A stretch of DNA of 64,000 bases from Nitrospirota bacterium (GTDB lineage: Bacteria > Nitrospirota > Thermodesulfovibrionia > UBA6902 > JAJYJJ01). The notes beneath the pieces are model-generated. The model searched no databases. It had not been told where the DNA came from and saw only the letters and a program-made list of their open reading frames with translations. This document shows positions 55,100 to 64,000 of this stretch, piece by piece; within the stretch, counting starts at the first letter, position 1, and each line of letters starts with the position of its first letter. The stretch covers positions 62,001 to 126,000 of the forward strand of contig JAJYJJ010000003.1 in NCBI GenBank assembly GCA_021789595.1. Direction: 5' to 3'. Made by a program: the position numbers and the translations under genes.

Positions 55100-55519
55100 A
55101 TGAATAGTCAGAAAAAGCACATCTTTAAATTTTTGTTCCTTGTTTATTTTTTGTTTTATGTGGTATCTCCGCTCTGTTATGCCAAAGAGAGATTAAATGA
55201 AGGCGATGTAATTGCACATACCACAAAGCACGAAACAAAAAATATTCGTGTTATATGGGAATTAATTCTTTCTAAACTATTTCAACAGGACAATACCGAA
55301 GACAATCCTTCCAATGTCCATTTTTTCATAAAAAAAGCACGGGCTGTATTAGGCTCAAACAACATTACAAAGATAGCACAGTCGGAATCTGCAATATCTT
55401 CTCTCAATGAGTTCAGTCCACCTGAAGAATCTTTAATTCCCCTATTTCAACCCATAGATCTGAAACCTCAAGACGGTATTTACTCAGTATCTTCAGGTCG
55501 TTCACCTCCATCTGTTTAA
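55100..55519 (+). CDS. Hypothetical exported protein
   Basis: A 139-residue protein with a lysine-rich start and hydrophobic segment ending near CYA-KERL, consistent with Sec export. The rest is unremarkable and ends in a proline/serine-rich tail. No family recognised and no clear ribosome site. Confidence 0.5.
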   Translation: MNSQKKHIFKFLFLVYFLFYVVSPLCYAKERLNEGDVIAHTTKHETKNIRVIWELILSKLFQQDNTEDNPSNVHFFIKKARAVLGSNNITKIAQSESAISSLNEFSPPEESLIPLFQPIDLKPQDGIYSVSSGRSPPSV

Positions 55520-55625
55520 TTTTACGATATGATTTTATGACATGATTTTCTCTCATAGGGAGGAATATTATGTGATTTTTAATCGTAATAATTAACAGTC
55601 CATCTCACCACACAGGAGGTATGAA

Positions 55626-56834
55626 ATGTCGGACTTTTATCAAACAGGTGTAGTGGCAACCTTTCACAGGCTTGGATGGATTAATCTTGAAAAGATTGAG
55701 GCAGAGTTATCATGGTATGCCAGTGAAAGGCTGATCGCCCTTGTTCTGCCTTCTCTCTACAGCGAACTTGAGGGAGATGCACTGAAAGGAATAGTCAGGG
55801 AACTGAAGGAAGTAAAGTATGTGAAAGAAATTGTTGTTACGCTTGGCCCTGCATCAGAAGAGGAATTCAAACATGCAAAGGAATTTTTCTCTGTGCTTCC
55901 CCAGAAGGCAAGCATTATCTGGAATACAGGAGCGCGCATAAGTGATATATATAAAACCATTGAAATGGCCGAACTGCCTGTGGGAGAGCCTGGAAAGGGG
56001 AGGTCTGCGTGGATGGCCTACGGTTATGTCCTTTCCCAGCAGAAATTCCAGACGATTGCTTTGCATGACTGCGATATCCTCACATACAGCAGGGATATGC
56101 TTGCAAGGCTGTGCTATCCTGTTACAAGTCCGAGCCTCGATTACGACTTTTGTAAGGGTTTCTACAGCAGGGTAACTGACAGGATGCATGGCCGTGTAAC
56201 AAGGCTACTTGTAGCGCCTCTTATAAGGGTACTCCAGAAGATTCTCGGATACCATCCCCTTCTGATGTTTTTTGATAGTTTCAGATATCCCCTTGCAGGA
56301 GAGTTTTCCATGGACGTCGACCTTGCGAGGGTAAACAGGATACCGGGTGATTGGGGCTTAGAGGTTGGCGTCCTTGCGGAGGTTTACAGGAACACATCGC
56401 TAAGGAGGGTCTGCCAGGTTGATATTGCCGAAAATTATGAACATAAACATCAGGAACTATCTCCGGAAGACGCAACGAAAGGACTCCATAAGATGGCTGT
56501 GGATATAAGTAAATCTATCCTCAGGACACTCGCATCAGAGGGTATAGTCTTTTCGGAAGGATTTTTTAAAACACTAATGACAACATATGTGAGGACAGCC
56601 CAGGACATGCTCAAAAGATACGAGGATGACGCAGCGGTAAATGGTCTTTTCTTTGACAGGCATGAGGAAAGTCTTGCAGTTGAGACATTCACAAAAGGTA
56701 TAAGGAAGGCAGCAGAGATAATAACCGAAGATCCCCTCGGCGTGCCACTAATCGCAAGCTGGGACAGGGTGACATCTGCAATCCCCGGTATTCTTGAGAA
56801 CATAAGGAAGGCGGTAGAGGAGGATAACAAATAA
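55626..56834 (+). CDS. GT81-type glycosyltransferase, probable glucosyl-3-phosphoglycerate synthase
   Basis: A 402-residue GT-A glycosyltransferase. The nucleotide-sugar motif is H147-D148-C-D150 and the preceding GKGRSAWMAYG matches the KG(E/R)-AxW region of GpgS-like enzymes, which join NDP-glucose to 3-phosphoglycerate. A phosphatase of the MpgP/GpgP family is at 10679. GGAGGT is 6 bases before the ATG. It starts the envelope/osmotic-stress block. Acceptor specificity is inferred, not shown. Confidence 0.75.
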   Translation: MSDFYQTGVVATFHRLGWINLEKIEAELSWYASERLIALVLPSLYSELEGDALKGIVRELKEVKYVKEIVVTLGPASEEEFKHAKEFFSVLPQKASIIWNTGARISDIYKTIEMAELPVGEPGKGRSAWMAYGYVLSQQKFQTIALHDCDILTYSRDMLARLCYPVTSPSLDYDFCKGFYSRVTDRMHGRVTRLLVAPLIRVLQKILGYHPLLMFFDSFRYPLAGEFSMDVDLARVNRIPGDWGLEVGVLAEVYRNTSLRRVCQVDIAENYEHKHQELSPEDATKGLHKMAVDISKSILRTLASEGIVFSEGFFKTLMTTYVRTAQDMLKRYEDDAAVNGLFFDRHEESLAVETFTKGIRKAAEIITEDPLGVPLIASWDRVTSAIPGILENIRKAVEEDNK

Positions 56835-56863
56835 AAAATTAATGCCAAGGAAGGACCACAGCT

Positions 56864-57311
56864 ATGAAAAAAAATAACTATTATCTTGAATATAGTTTTA
56901 CTCGGTATATTCGTTAACAATTATGCAGATGCCCTATGTGTGAATGTGCAAAAGGCAAATATAAGAAGCGGCCCTGGCACTCAATATGTGATAGTGTGGG
57001 AAGTTTATAAATATATGCCCTTTGATAAGGTTGGGACTCCTATCACAGGCAATTGGTTCGCAGTAAGAGATGTTGATGGAGATGTTAACTGGATACATAA
57101 AAGCCTAGTAACAAATAGATATCGCTGTGCGGTTGTAAAGACTGAGGGGGTGAATCTGAGAACAGGTCCTGGTACAAAATACTTAAAGATTGGAGTTGTA
57201 AAAAAATATTATTCATTTAAAATCCTGCAAAGGAGAGGCATGTGGGTAAGATTGAAAGACGAGTGGGGCAGTATTGGCTGGATTCACCGCAGCTATCTCT
57301 GGATTAAATGA
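56864..57311 (+). CDS. Exported bacterial SH3-domain protein with a start-proximal frame problem
   Basis: Two SH3-type domains (NIRSGPGTQY..WIHKSLV and NLRTGPGTKY..WIHRSYL), which in this family bind cell-wall peptide or glycan. The long frame begins only at 56886 (TTG). An ATG at 56864 with AAGGA upstream begins M-K-K-, but eight A residues put it one base out of phase. With seven A the N-terminus reads MKKITIILNIVLLG, an ideal signal peptide. The gene is therefore read through slippage at the A8 run or the base is a sequencing error. Confidence 0.78.
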
Positions 57312-57329
57312 AAGGAGACTGAGGGATTA

Positions 57330-58538
57330 ATGAAGAAGATATTTATGTCGGTTATTTTTCTGGTCATTGTATTTCTAATGGTAAGGAGCAATTTCAGTAT
57401 TTTCAATAAATCGGCGGATACCAGCGAACAGGTAAAGTATAAGGAAATAAGCGGCACGATCAAAAAGGGAGAAACCCTTTTCGATATTTTTAAGAAGTAT
57501 AATCTGAACCTGTCTGAGCTTTTCAAGATTAAAGAGGCATCTGCAAATATCTACACGTTGAGGGAGGTATATCCTGGTCAGCCATACAAAATAGTAATTG
57601 GCGACAATAACCAGATAAACGCTTTTATTTACTGGATAGATGATGATTCTGTCCTTAACATCAACCGCACCGAATCCGGGTACTGTGCTGAGAAGAAGGC
57701 CGTTGAGTATGAAAAAATGATTATGCATATAGGTGGGATAATAAAGGATAATCTAATATCCTCTATAGGAAAAGACAATGGAAACCTGATGCTGGCACTT
57801 CAGCTTTCGGATATATTTGCATGGGATATTGATTTTTCAACAGACCTCAGAAACGATGATACATTTAAACTTGTGGTAGAAGGTCTTTACTTAGACGGAG
57901 AATTCAAAAAATATGGAGACATATTATCAGCAGAGTTTGTAAACAATGGTGAGACATACTTTGCTTACAGGTTTGAATATAATGGAAGGGTTGATTACTA
58001 CGACGCTGAAGGTAAGTCTCTCAGAAAGGCATTTCTGAAGGCTCCACTGAGTTTCAGGAGAATCAGTTCAGGGTTTTCATCAGGGCGGTTTCATCCAATA
58101 TTAAAGATATACAGGCCGCATCATGGGCTTGATTATGCTGCACCTATGGGGACTCCCGTTTCTGCTGCCGGTGACGGAATAGTGATATTTTCTGGATATG
58201 AAAGGGGATATGGTAAGCTTGTTATATTAAAACATCCCAATGGTTACAGGACATATTATGGCCATTTATCAAGGATTGGAAGAAATATAAGAAGAGGAAT
58301 AAAGGTTGAGCAGGGGCATATTATTGGCTATGTTGGAGCAACAGGCCTTGCTACAAGGCCGCATCTACATTACGAGATGAGGATTAATAACAGGCCTGTT
58401 AATCCCATAACCGTGAAATCGCTGAAGGGAAATTCGATTCCAAAGAAATTAATGGCTGAGTTCAGAGGTTTTAAAAATCAGATGGACGGAAGGCTTGCTT
58501 CCATAATACCGACGGCTGTTGTCCTTGCTAAAAAATAG
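57330..58538 (+). CDS. M23-family murein endopeptidase
   Basis: Cell-wall hydrolase of 402 residues. A signal anchor (about 1-22) is followed by a LysM/OapA-like region (KKGETLFDIFKKYNLNLSELF) and the LytM-type M23 domain (about 245-370) with HHGLDYAAP and PHLHYEMRI metal residues. GGAG and 13 bases precede the ATG. It is between the SH3 protein and MscS, consistent with envelope remodelling under osmotic stress. Confidence 0.92.
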   Translation: MKKIFMSVIFLVIVFLMVRSNFSIFNKSADTSEQVKYKEISGTIKKGETLFDIFKKYNLNLSELFKIKEASANIYTLREVYPGQPYKIVIGDNNQINAFIYWIDDDSVLNINRTESGYCAEKKAVEYEKMIMHIGGIIKDNLISSIGKDNGNLMLALQLSDIFAWDIDFSTDLRNDDTFKLVVEGLYLDGEFKKYGDILSAEFVNNGETYFAYRFEYNGRVDYYDAEGKSLRKAFLKAPLSFRRISSGFSSGRFHPILKIYRPHHGLDYAAPMGTPVSAAGDGIVIFSGYERGYGKLVILKHPNGYRTYYGHLSRIGRNIRRGIKVEQGHIIGYVGATGLATRPHLHYEMRINNRPVNPITVKSLKGNSIPKKLMAEFRGFKNQMDGRLASIIPTAVVLAKK

Positions 58539-58544
58539 GGAGGG

Positions 58545-59591
58545 ATGATGGGTATTGGGTTAAAAGACATAGTAATACCCGCTGCCACAGCAACGGTATC
58601 AGCATCGGTACTTTTTGTCGTTAGGGGTATTGCCTTCAGGCTGCTTCACAGGTGGGCCGAAAAAACTGAGACAAGGATTGACGATATAATCATCAGATCA
58701 TTAAAAGTTCCCTCTGTTTACTGGTGCATAGCCATCGGGCTTTACATAGGTGTCGCCGTCTCCGATTTCCCTGAGAAATATGTTTTTTATTTCAGCAGGG
58801 CAATCCATGTAATTGTGATATTGTCTATTACCATTGCTGCTGCAAATCTGTCAGGCAAAATATTCAAAAATTATATTCAGAAATCAGACCTGCCAATTCC
58901 AACTACAGGACTTGCATACGGTATATTAAAAGGGACGATTCTGATTATAGGCTTTCTGATTATACTCAGCGTTCTGGGAATATCCATAACTCCTCTTATT
59001 ACGGCCCTTGGTGTTGGAGGTCTTGCCGTTGCACTTGCATTGCAGGATACGCTTGCAAACCTTTTTGCAGGGATTCATATACTCGTTGAGAAGTCCATCA
59101 GGGTTGGAGACTTCGTAAGACTTGAGACAGGGCAGGAAGGTTATGTGGAGGACATCACATGGAGGACGACGAGGATAAGGATGCTTCCTAATAATATGGT
59201 CATAATTCCAAATAGCAAACTATCTCAGAGCATTGTAACGAATTATTATCTGCCTGAAAAAAGGATGTCATTGTTAATTCCCATAGGTGTGAGCTATTCT
59301 TCTGACCCTGAAAAAGTTGAAACCATACTCGTGGAAGAAGCAAAAAAGGCCGTTGGAGAAATTCCCGGATTACTCGGCGATCCGGAGCCTTTTGTGAGGT
59401 TCATACCGGGATTCGGCGAAAGCTCGCTTGATTTTACGCTGATATGTCAGGTTCAGGAATTTGTTGACCAGTATCTTGCGCAGCATGAATTAAGAAAAAG
59501 GATATTTAAAAGATTTCAGGAAGAGGGCATAGAGATACCTTTCCCGCACAGGACGGTTTATTTAAGGGAGGAGAAGGAGTGGCAGAAGTAA
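58545..59591 (+). CDS. Mechanosensitive ion channel (MscS family)
   Basis: A 348-residue channel that releases solutes on hypoosmotic shock. Four to five transmembrane helices are followed by the pore helix and beta domain (GVGGLAVALALQDTLANLFAGIHIL is the glycine/alanine-rich TM3 motif). The C-terminal cytoplasmic domain is present. It overlaps the next gene by 13 bases and starts a coupled set with the osmolyte enzymes. Confidence 0.93.
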   Translation: MMGIGLKDIVIPAATATVSASVLFVVRGIAFRLLHRWAEKTETRIDDIIIRSLKVPSVYWCIAIGLYIGVAVSDFPEKYVFYFSRAIHVIVILSITIAAANLSGKIFKNYIQKSDLPIPTTGLAYGILKGTILIIGFLIILSVLGISITPLITALGVGGLAVALALQDTLANLFAGIHILVEKSIRVGDFVRLETGQEGYVEDITWRTTRIRMLPNNMVIIPNSKLSQSIVTNYYLPEKRMSLLIPIGVSYSSDPEKVETILVEEAKKAVGEIPGLLGDPEPFVRFIPGFGESSLDFTLICQVQEFVDQYLAQHELRKRIFKRFQEEGIEIPFPHRTVYLREEKEWQK

Positions 59592-60247
59592 TGGAGCCTT
59601 TTGAATTTAAGCAGTGCGTGAGCATCCTTAAATCCACAGGTAAAATGGCCAAAAGCTTACGGGAACTAAGGGGTGTAATAGCTGTTGTGAGCGATGAGTC
59701 CATATTTCATCACACGTATCAGTATTTTTTAAAGGGACACATCCTCGAATACACAAATGACTTTGCCCAATGGGCAGGGGAAAGCCTTGAAGGAAGGGCG
59801 CTATCAGAGCATCTTTCCAATATAGACCCCTATGCATTTAAAAATATAGATGAACTGAGGCAGGAGCTGCTCAATGTAATAGACAGTTATCTCAAAAGCT
59901 TCCCTGAGCCGAGGGAGGCAATGCCAGGCGATGAATTTTACTTCAACGAGACCATAACCCTTACATTTCCTGTGGGCATAAGGGCTAAGAATCTTGCGGA
60001 ATTCTTAATAGCAGTTAAGTATATAGATGCAGGAGCCATTTACTACCATTTCTATGAGGCAAGAATCAGGCTCGGAGTTGATGACTTCTCAAAATGGTTT
60101 GAAGATTCATTGGGTAAAAAGGATCTGGCAGAAAGGATAATGGCCATAGACCCATTCATGCACAGCATAGAAGGAATAAGGGAATATATAGCAGAGGCTG
60201 TTGATGAAGAAGTAAAGAAGGATATGGGGGAGATTATACAGTTATGA
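59579..60247 (+). CDS. DUF5752-like protein of the trehalose cluster
   Basis: A 222-residue soluble protein of unknown activity. Two similar halves (FHHTYQYFLKGHI..NDFAQWAGESL and YYHFYEARIRLG..DDFSKWFEDSL) suggest an internal duplication. I recall it as DUF5752, which commonly neighbours glycosyltransferases, but could not check this. GTG start with AGGAGAAGGA, overlapping mscS. It overlaps the GT4 gene by 4 bases. Confidence 0.68.
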   Translation: MAEVMEPFEFKQCVSILKSTGKMAKSLRELRGVIAVVSDESIFHHTYQYFLKGHILEYTNDFAQWAGESLEGRALSEHLSNIDPYAFKNIDELRQELLNVIDSYLKSFPEPREAMPGDEFYFNETITLTFPVGIRAKNLAEFLIAVKYIDAGAIYYHFYEARIRLGVDDFSKWFEDSLGKKDLAERIMAIDPFMHSIEGIREYIAEAVDEEVKKDMGEIIQL

Positions 60248-61455
60248 TTTCGCAGTATTCAGGCATATCCCCAAAGGGCGATTTAATACTCCTACAGAGG
60301 ATCGGGGAGAAACTGAAAGGCAGGTCTTTCCTTCACATAAACTCCACCCGTGCAGGCGGGGGAGTTGCCGAGATACTGCACAGGATGATTCCCATACTCA
60401 AAGACCTCGGCATAGATGCAAGATGGGAGGTCATAGAAGGGGATGAAAGATTCTTTGATATAACAAAGAAAATCCACAATTCCCTTCAGGGAAATTTTGA
60501 AAATATTACCGAAGACATGTGGCAGTATCATTACGAGGTTAACAGGAGAAATGCCGAAAGGCTCAATCTTGATGCGGATGCGGTTTTAATACATGACCCT
60601 CAGCCAGCCCCTCTGATTGAATTCAGAAAATCGGGTAAATGGATATGGAGATGCCACATAGATGTATCAAATCCCATAAAAGAGGTCTGTGATTATCTCA
60701 GGCGATACTGTGAGAGATATGATTCAGCTATCTTTTCAATTGCAAAATTCGCAAGGGCAATGGGTATAGACGAGTTCATTATCCCGCCTTCCATAGACCC
60801 TATCAGTGAGAAGAACAGAGAGTTAACAGATGAAGAGATACAGGAAACTCTGAATAAATTCCAGATAACAAAAGACAGACCTATAATACTTCAGGTCTCC
60901 CGTTTTGATAGATTTAAAGATCCCATAGGCGTAATAAAGGCTTACAGGATTGTTAAAAAATATAATGATTGCATTCTGGTTCTTGCAGGAAGCCCTGCAA
61001 CAGATGACCCTGAAGGCGAAGTGGTCTTAAATGAGGTAAAGGAGTATGCAGCCGATGACCCTGATATACATGTCCTTTTATTACCACCTTTCAGCGATAA
61101 AGATATAAATGCCCTTCAGAGAAGAGCCACAGTTATTATTCAAAAATCTATAAGAGAAGGGTTTGGTCTTACAGTCTCTGAATCCCTGTGGAAAGGAAAG
61201 CCAGTAATAGGCGGCGCCACAGGCGGGATTCCGCTCCAGATAGTGCATGGCGTAACAGGATTCCTTGTCCACTCGGTGGAGGGCGCTGCATTCAGGGTAA
61301 GACAACTCCTGAATAATCCGGAGATGACCAAGAGAATGGGTGAAAAGGGCAGGGAGCATGTAAGGAAGAATTTTTTAATAACAAGGCAGATAAGGGATTA
61401 TCTGTCCGTATGGTATGCGATGGAGAATAAAGGGGAAAGCGTTCTGGAGTTGTAA
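60244..61455 (+). CDS. GT4 glycosyltransferase, TreT-like trehalose synthase
   Basis: A 403-residue GT-B enzyme. The N-terminal STRAGGGVAEILHRMIPIL is characteristic of trehalose-synthesising TreT proteins, which join NDP-glucose and glucose. SREGFGLTVSE-type and EALWKGKPVIGG segments bind the nucleotide sugar. A second route to trehalose, the OtsA-OtsB fusion, follows 5 bases later. Reaction not proven by sequence. Confidence 0.8.
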   Translation: MISQYSGISPKGDLILLQRIGEKLKGRSFLHINSTRAGGGVAEILHRMIPILKDLGIDARWEVIEGDERFFDITKKIHNSLQGNFENITEDMWQYHYEVNRRNAERLNLDADAVLIHDPQPAPLIEFRKSGKWIWRCHIDVSNPIKEVCDYLRRYCERYDSAIFSIAKFARAMGIDEFIIPPSIDPISEKNRELTDEEIQETLNKFQITKDRPIILQVSRFDRFKDPIGVIKAYRIVKKYNDCILVLAGSPATDDPEGEVVLNEVKEYAADDPDIHVLLLPPFSDKDINALQRRATVIIQKSIREGFGLTVSESLWKGKPVIGGATGGIPLQIVHGVTGFLVHSVEGAAFRVRQLLNNPEMTKRMGEKGREHVRKNFLITRQIRDYLSVWYAMENKGESVLEL

Positions 61456-61460
61456 AAGAT

Positions 61461-63692
61461 ATGTTAAAGGACTTTATAGAGGAAAACTTTTCGGATAAGG
61501 TTCTGATAATAGTCTCCAACAGAGAGCCTTACATCCATAAAAAGACTGGCTTGAGCATCAGGGTCGAAAGACCTGCTGGCGGTTTAATATCGGCCATGGA
61601 TGATGTCTTGAGGGCAACAGGTGGCATATGGGTGGCATGGGGTAGCGGAAGTGGGGACAGGGATGTCGTTGACAGCAAAAACCTTATGCTGGTGCCGCCG
61701 GGGAATCCTTCTTATATGCTGAAGAGGGTCTGGCTCAGTCCTAAAGAGGTGGATAATTACTACCATGGATATTCAAATCAGGTATTATGGCCACTCTGCC
61801 ATATAACCCTTGACAGGGTATATTTCAGAAAAAGGTTCTGGGAGGATTATAGAAAGGTAAACGGGGCCTTTGCCGATGCTGTCATTGAAGAAACAGGTAA
61901 TGACTCAATTGTATGGGTTCATGATTACCATTTATGTCTTGTGCCAGGAATCTTAAGAGGTGAGAAGCCTGAGTTAACCATAGCGCATTTCTGGCATATT
62001 CCATGGCCTGACTGGAGCGTCTTCAGGGTCTGCCCGCAGTCAAAAGAAATCCTTGAAGGATTGCTTGGAAATGACCTGATAGGCTTTCAGATACCCCTCT
62101 TTGTGAAAAACTTTTTAGACTGTGTGAAAGAATGCCTCGATGCCGATATTGATTACCACCAATCAACGATTACCTACAGAGGACATACCACAAGGCTGAA
62201 GGCATTCCCCATAAGCATAGATTTTGATAAGTTCAATTCAATGGCCTCATCGCAGAGAACGATAAGGATGATGAAAAACATAAAAGAAAAATACAAAATC
62301 ACACAGGACTATATCGGAATCGGAGTTGACAGACTTGAGTATACAAAGGCACTGATAAAGAGGCTTCAGGCCATAGACTTATTCTTTGATAGATATGAGA
62401 GATTCAGGAAAAAATTCACCTTCATCCAGATCACTGTTCCTACAAGGATAAGGGAGCCGTATATAAGTTATAAAAAGACTGTTGAAGAACTTGTTACAAA
62501 GATCAACGAAAAATACTCACTGGGCAACTGGAAACCAATTATTTACATTGATACAAAGATTGAGCATGAAGACCTTGTTTCCTATTACAGAATGGCTGAT
62601 GTCGCCATAATAAGCTCTGTTTACGACGGGATGAACCTCGTAGCAAAGGAGTATGCGGCATCACAGGTTGATGAGAATGGTGTTTTGATTCTCAGCGAAC
62701 TTGCAGGGGCAGCAGATGAACTGGAAGGAGCAATACTCGTGAATCCCTATGACATTGAAGGCTTCTCGGATGACATAAGAAAGGCATTGAGGATGCCGCA
62801 AAAGGAAAAGGCAAACAGAATGGCTGTATTAAGGAGACAGGTAAAGGGAAGCGATATTTATAAATGGATTTCTGACATCCTGCACGAGGTGATAAAGATA
62901 TCATCCGTAAAACAGAAGAAGTGCTGTTATCTCTTTGACCATACTGATGAAATAAAAGAGAGGCTATCAGACAAAAGAATTTTTTTATTCCTTGATTACG
63001 ATGGAACACTTACCCCCATTGTTGAATCCCCTGACAGGGCCTTTATATCGGAAGATATGCGTTCTCTCATAGTCAGGTTAAAAGAATATATACCCATTGC
63101 TGTAATAACTGGCAGAAGCCTTCAGGACATAAAAGGGAGAGTGGAGATGGAAGATATCATCTATGCTGGAAATCATGGAGCAGAGATATGGGATAGCAGC
63201 AAAATAGTCAGGAGTCAAGAGTCAGGAGTCGAGAGTAATTTGTTAAAGGAATTTCTTGATAAATTGAAAAATAAATTGTCTCACATCGAGGGCCTCTTAA
63301 TTGAGGATAAAGGTCTCACTGCCAGCATACATTTCAGGATGGTAAAGGTTAAGTATTTAAGTGAGGTGTTTGATATACTCTGGAGGATAGCAAAGGAATA
63401 CGAGGATTCATTCAAAATTACTTCAGGCAAGAAGGTCTTTGAAATAAGACCTCTCAATGCATGGAACAAGGGTGATGTAATATCATGGATAATCAGGAAC
63501 TTAGGTAATGGAAGGATTCCGATTTATGTAGGTGACGATACCACTGATGAGGATGCCTTCAGGGCAGTAAAGGGAAAGGGCATAAGTATCTGCATCGGTG
63601 GTAGTCCCGAAGCTGATTATTATTTAAAAAGGCAGGAAGAGGTGGAGATGTTTCTCAAAGAACTTATAAAATTATCAGAAAAGAATGGATAG
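61461..63692 (+). CDS. otsAB: Trehalose-6-phosphate synthase/phosphatase fusion
   Basis: A 743-residue bifunctional enzyme. Residues 1-480 are the GT20 synthase (NREPYIHK..GGLISAMDDVL, and HDYHLCLVP). Residues about 485-743 are a HAD phosphatase with D511-Y-D513-G-T and GDDTTDEDAF. A heptamer repeat (63206-63236) is translated in frame in the phosphatase half. Fusions of this order allow direct transfer of the phosphorylated intermediate. It overlaps the following GT2 by 8 bases. Confidence 0.93.
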   Translation: MLKDFIEENFSDKVLIIVSNREPYIHKKTGLSIRVERPAGGLISAMDDVLRATGGIWVAWGSGSGDRDVVDSKNLMLVPPGNPSYMLKRVWLSPKEVDNYYHGYSNQVLWPLCHITLDRVYFRKRFWEDYRKVNGAFADAVIEETGNDSIVWVHDYHLCLVPGILRGEKPELTIAHFWHIPWPDWSVFRVCPQSKEILEGLLGNDLIGFQIPLFVKNFLDCVKECLDADIDYHQSTITYRGHTTRLKAFPISIDFDKFNSMASSQRTIRMMKNIKEKYKITQDYIGIGVDRLEYTKALIKRLQAIDLFFDRYERFRKKFTFIQITVPTRIREPYISYKKTVEELVTKINEKYSLGNWKPIIYIDTKIEHEDLVSYYRMADVAIISSVYDGMNLVAKEYAASQVDENGVLILSELAGAADELEGAILVNPYDIEGFSDDIRKALRMPQKEKANRMAVLRRQVKGSDIYKWISDILHEVIKISSVKQKKCCYLFDHTDEIKERLSDKRIFLFLDYDGTLTPIVESPDRAFISEDMRSLIVRLKEYIPIAVITGRSLQDIKGRVEMEDIIYAGNHGAEIWDSSKIVRSQESGVESNLLKEFLDKLKNKLSHIEGLLIEDKGLTASIHFRMVKVKYLSEVFDILWRIAKEYEDSFKITSGKKVFEIRPLNAWNKGDVISWIIRNLGNGRIPIYVGDDTTDEDAFRAVKGKGISICIGGSPEADYYLKRQEEVEMFLKELIKLSEKNG
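63206..63236 (+). repeat. Heptamer repeat inside otsAB
   Basis: AGTCAGG/AGTCAAG/AGTCAGG/AGTCGAG units, period 7 to 8, read as VRSQESGVES in frame. Confidence 0.75.
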
Positions 63693-64000
63693 TATTATTC
63701 TCAGAAAAGAAGTTCAGGAAAGAATCAAGGAGGTAAAGGAAGTTGACATCCTTGTCGGCATACCCAGCTACAACAATGCACGCACAATAGGTCATGTTGT
63801 AAAGGCTGTGCAGGCGGGATTTGCCAAGTATTTCCCTGATAAAAAGTGTCTCCTTGTAAATTCTGACGGTGGTTCTGACGACGGCACGACGGAGGTTGTC
63901 CAGAATACAACTATTGAGGATTTCCAGTCAATTCTTCTCCATTACAGAGTAGAACCTTTTTTTAAAATAGCAACACCATATCATGGCATCCCTGGAAAAG
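63685..64000 (+). CDS. GT2-family glycosyltransferase, partial
   Basis: N-terminal 105 residues of a GT-A transferase (D-I-L-V-G-I-P-S-Y-N-N-A-R-T-I, later N-S-D-G-G-S-D-D-G). The rest is outside the window. It overlaps otsAB by 8 bases and so belongs to the same cluster. Sugar donor and product unknown. Confidence 0.8.
   Translation, partial: MDSIILRKEVQERIKEVKEVDILVGIPSYNNARTIGHVVKAVQAGFAKYFPDKKCLLVNSDGGSDDGTTEVVQNTTIEDFQSILLHYRVEPFFKIATPYHGIPGK

Overview
The window reads as chromosomal DNA of a Gram-negative-type (diderm), probably anaerobic, non-gammaproteobacterial bacterium. LptE, LolA, TolC and an RND pump show an outer membrane. RNase J, an A/V-type ATPase, a selenocysteine NAD-linked formate dehydrogenase next to formate-tetrahydrofolate ligase, and a B12-riboswitch-controlled ThiC paralogue point to an anaerobic C1/acetyl-CoA lifestyle such as is common in Nitrospirota and Desulfobacterota. 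That placement is an inference from gene content; there is no rRNA gene here.

Layout: 1-3955 (minus) is an operon of an MBL-fold protein, nth, birA, coaX and galT. 4088-11539 (plus) carries argF, rnj, ftsK, lolA, gckA and a HAD sugar-phosphoglycerate phosphatase. 11504-19410 (minus) is a complete nine-gene V-type ATPase operon (H-I-K-E-C-F-A-B-D). 19546-26010 (minus) holds a small zinc ribbon, a tripartite RND efflux system and its ArsR-type regulator, with a promoter/operator that predicts a leaderless mRNA. A tRNA-Leu gene follows and then a 26480-34727 type I restriction-modification island containing hsdR, a REP-associated transposase, an unknown nuclease-like gene, hsdS, hicB, hicA and hsdM. 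A second transposase with terminal inverted repeats ends the island. 36286-44183 is housekeeping (tilS, leuS, lptE, holA, rpsT, murJ, a glyoxalase-II-like hydrolase).

44262-45935 is a cobalamin riboswitch plus terminator in front of a ThiC paralogue, best read as the anaerobic 5-hydroxybenzimidazole synthase BzaF. Then come fhs, a cNMP-binding protein and the fdh operon; its catalytic subunit reads through an in-frame TGA as selenocysteine, with a clear SECIS hairpin. tRNA-Lys, tRNA-Glu and a cold-shock gene with an attenuator-like leader follow. The last 10 kb is an envelope and osmotic-stress module: GT81 glycosyltransferase, SH3 protein, M23 peptidase, MscS channel, DUF5752-like protein, TreT-like GT4, OtsA-OtsB fusion and a partial GT2.

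The most unusual layer is repetitive DNA living inside genes. A 41-45 bp C/G-rich palindrome that encodes an NPP.PP.VKGG.GG-like peptide sits in frame in three unrelated genes (gckA, atpB, fdhA). A different palindromic element sits in frame in hsdS, a third interrupts the B12 riboswitch linker, and a REP pair with GTAG feet sits inside its own presumed transposase. Heptanucleotide-period repeats are in frame in gckA, the HAD phosphatase, leuS, fdhA and otsAB. The restriction operon also shows a duplicated hsdR 3' end flanking the inserted transposase, which records how the insertion happened.
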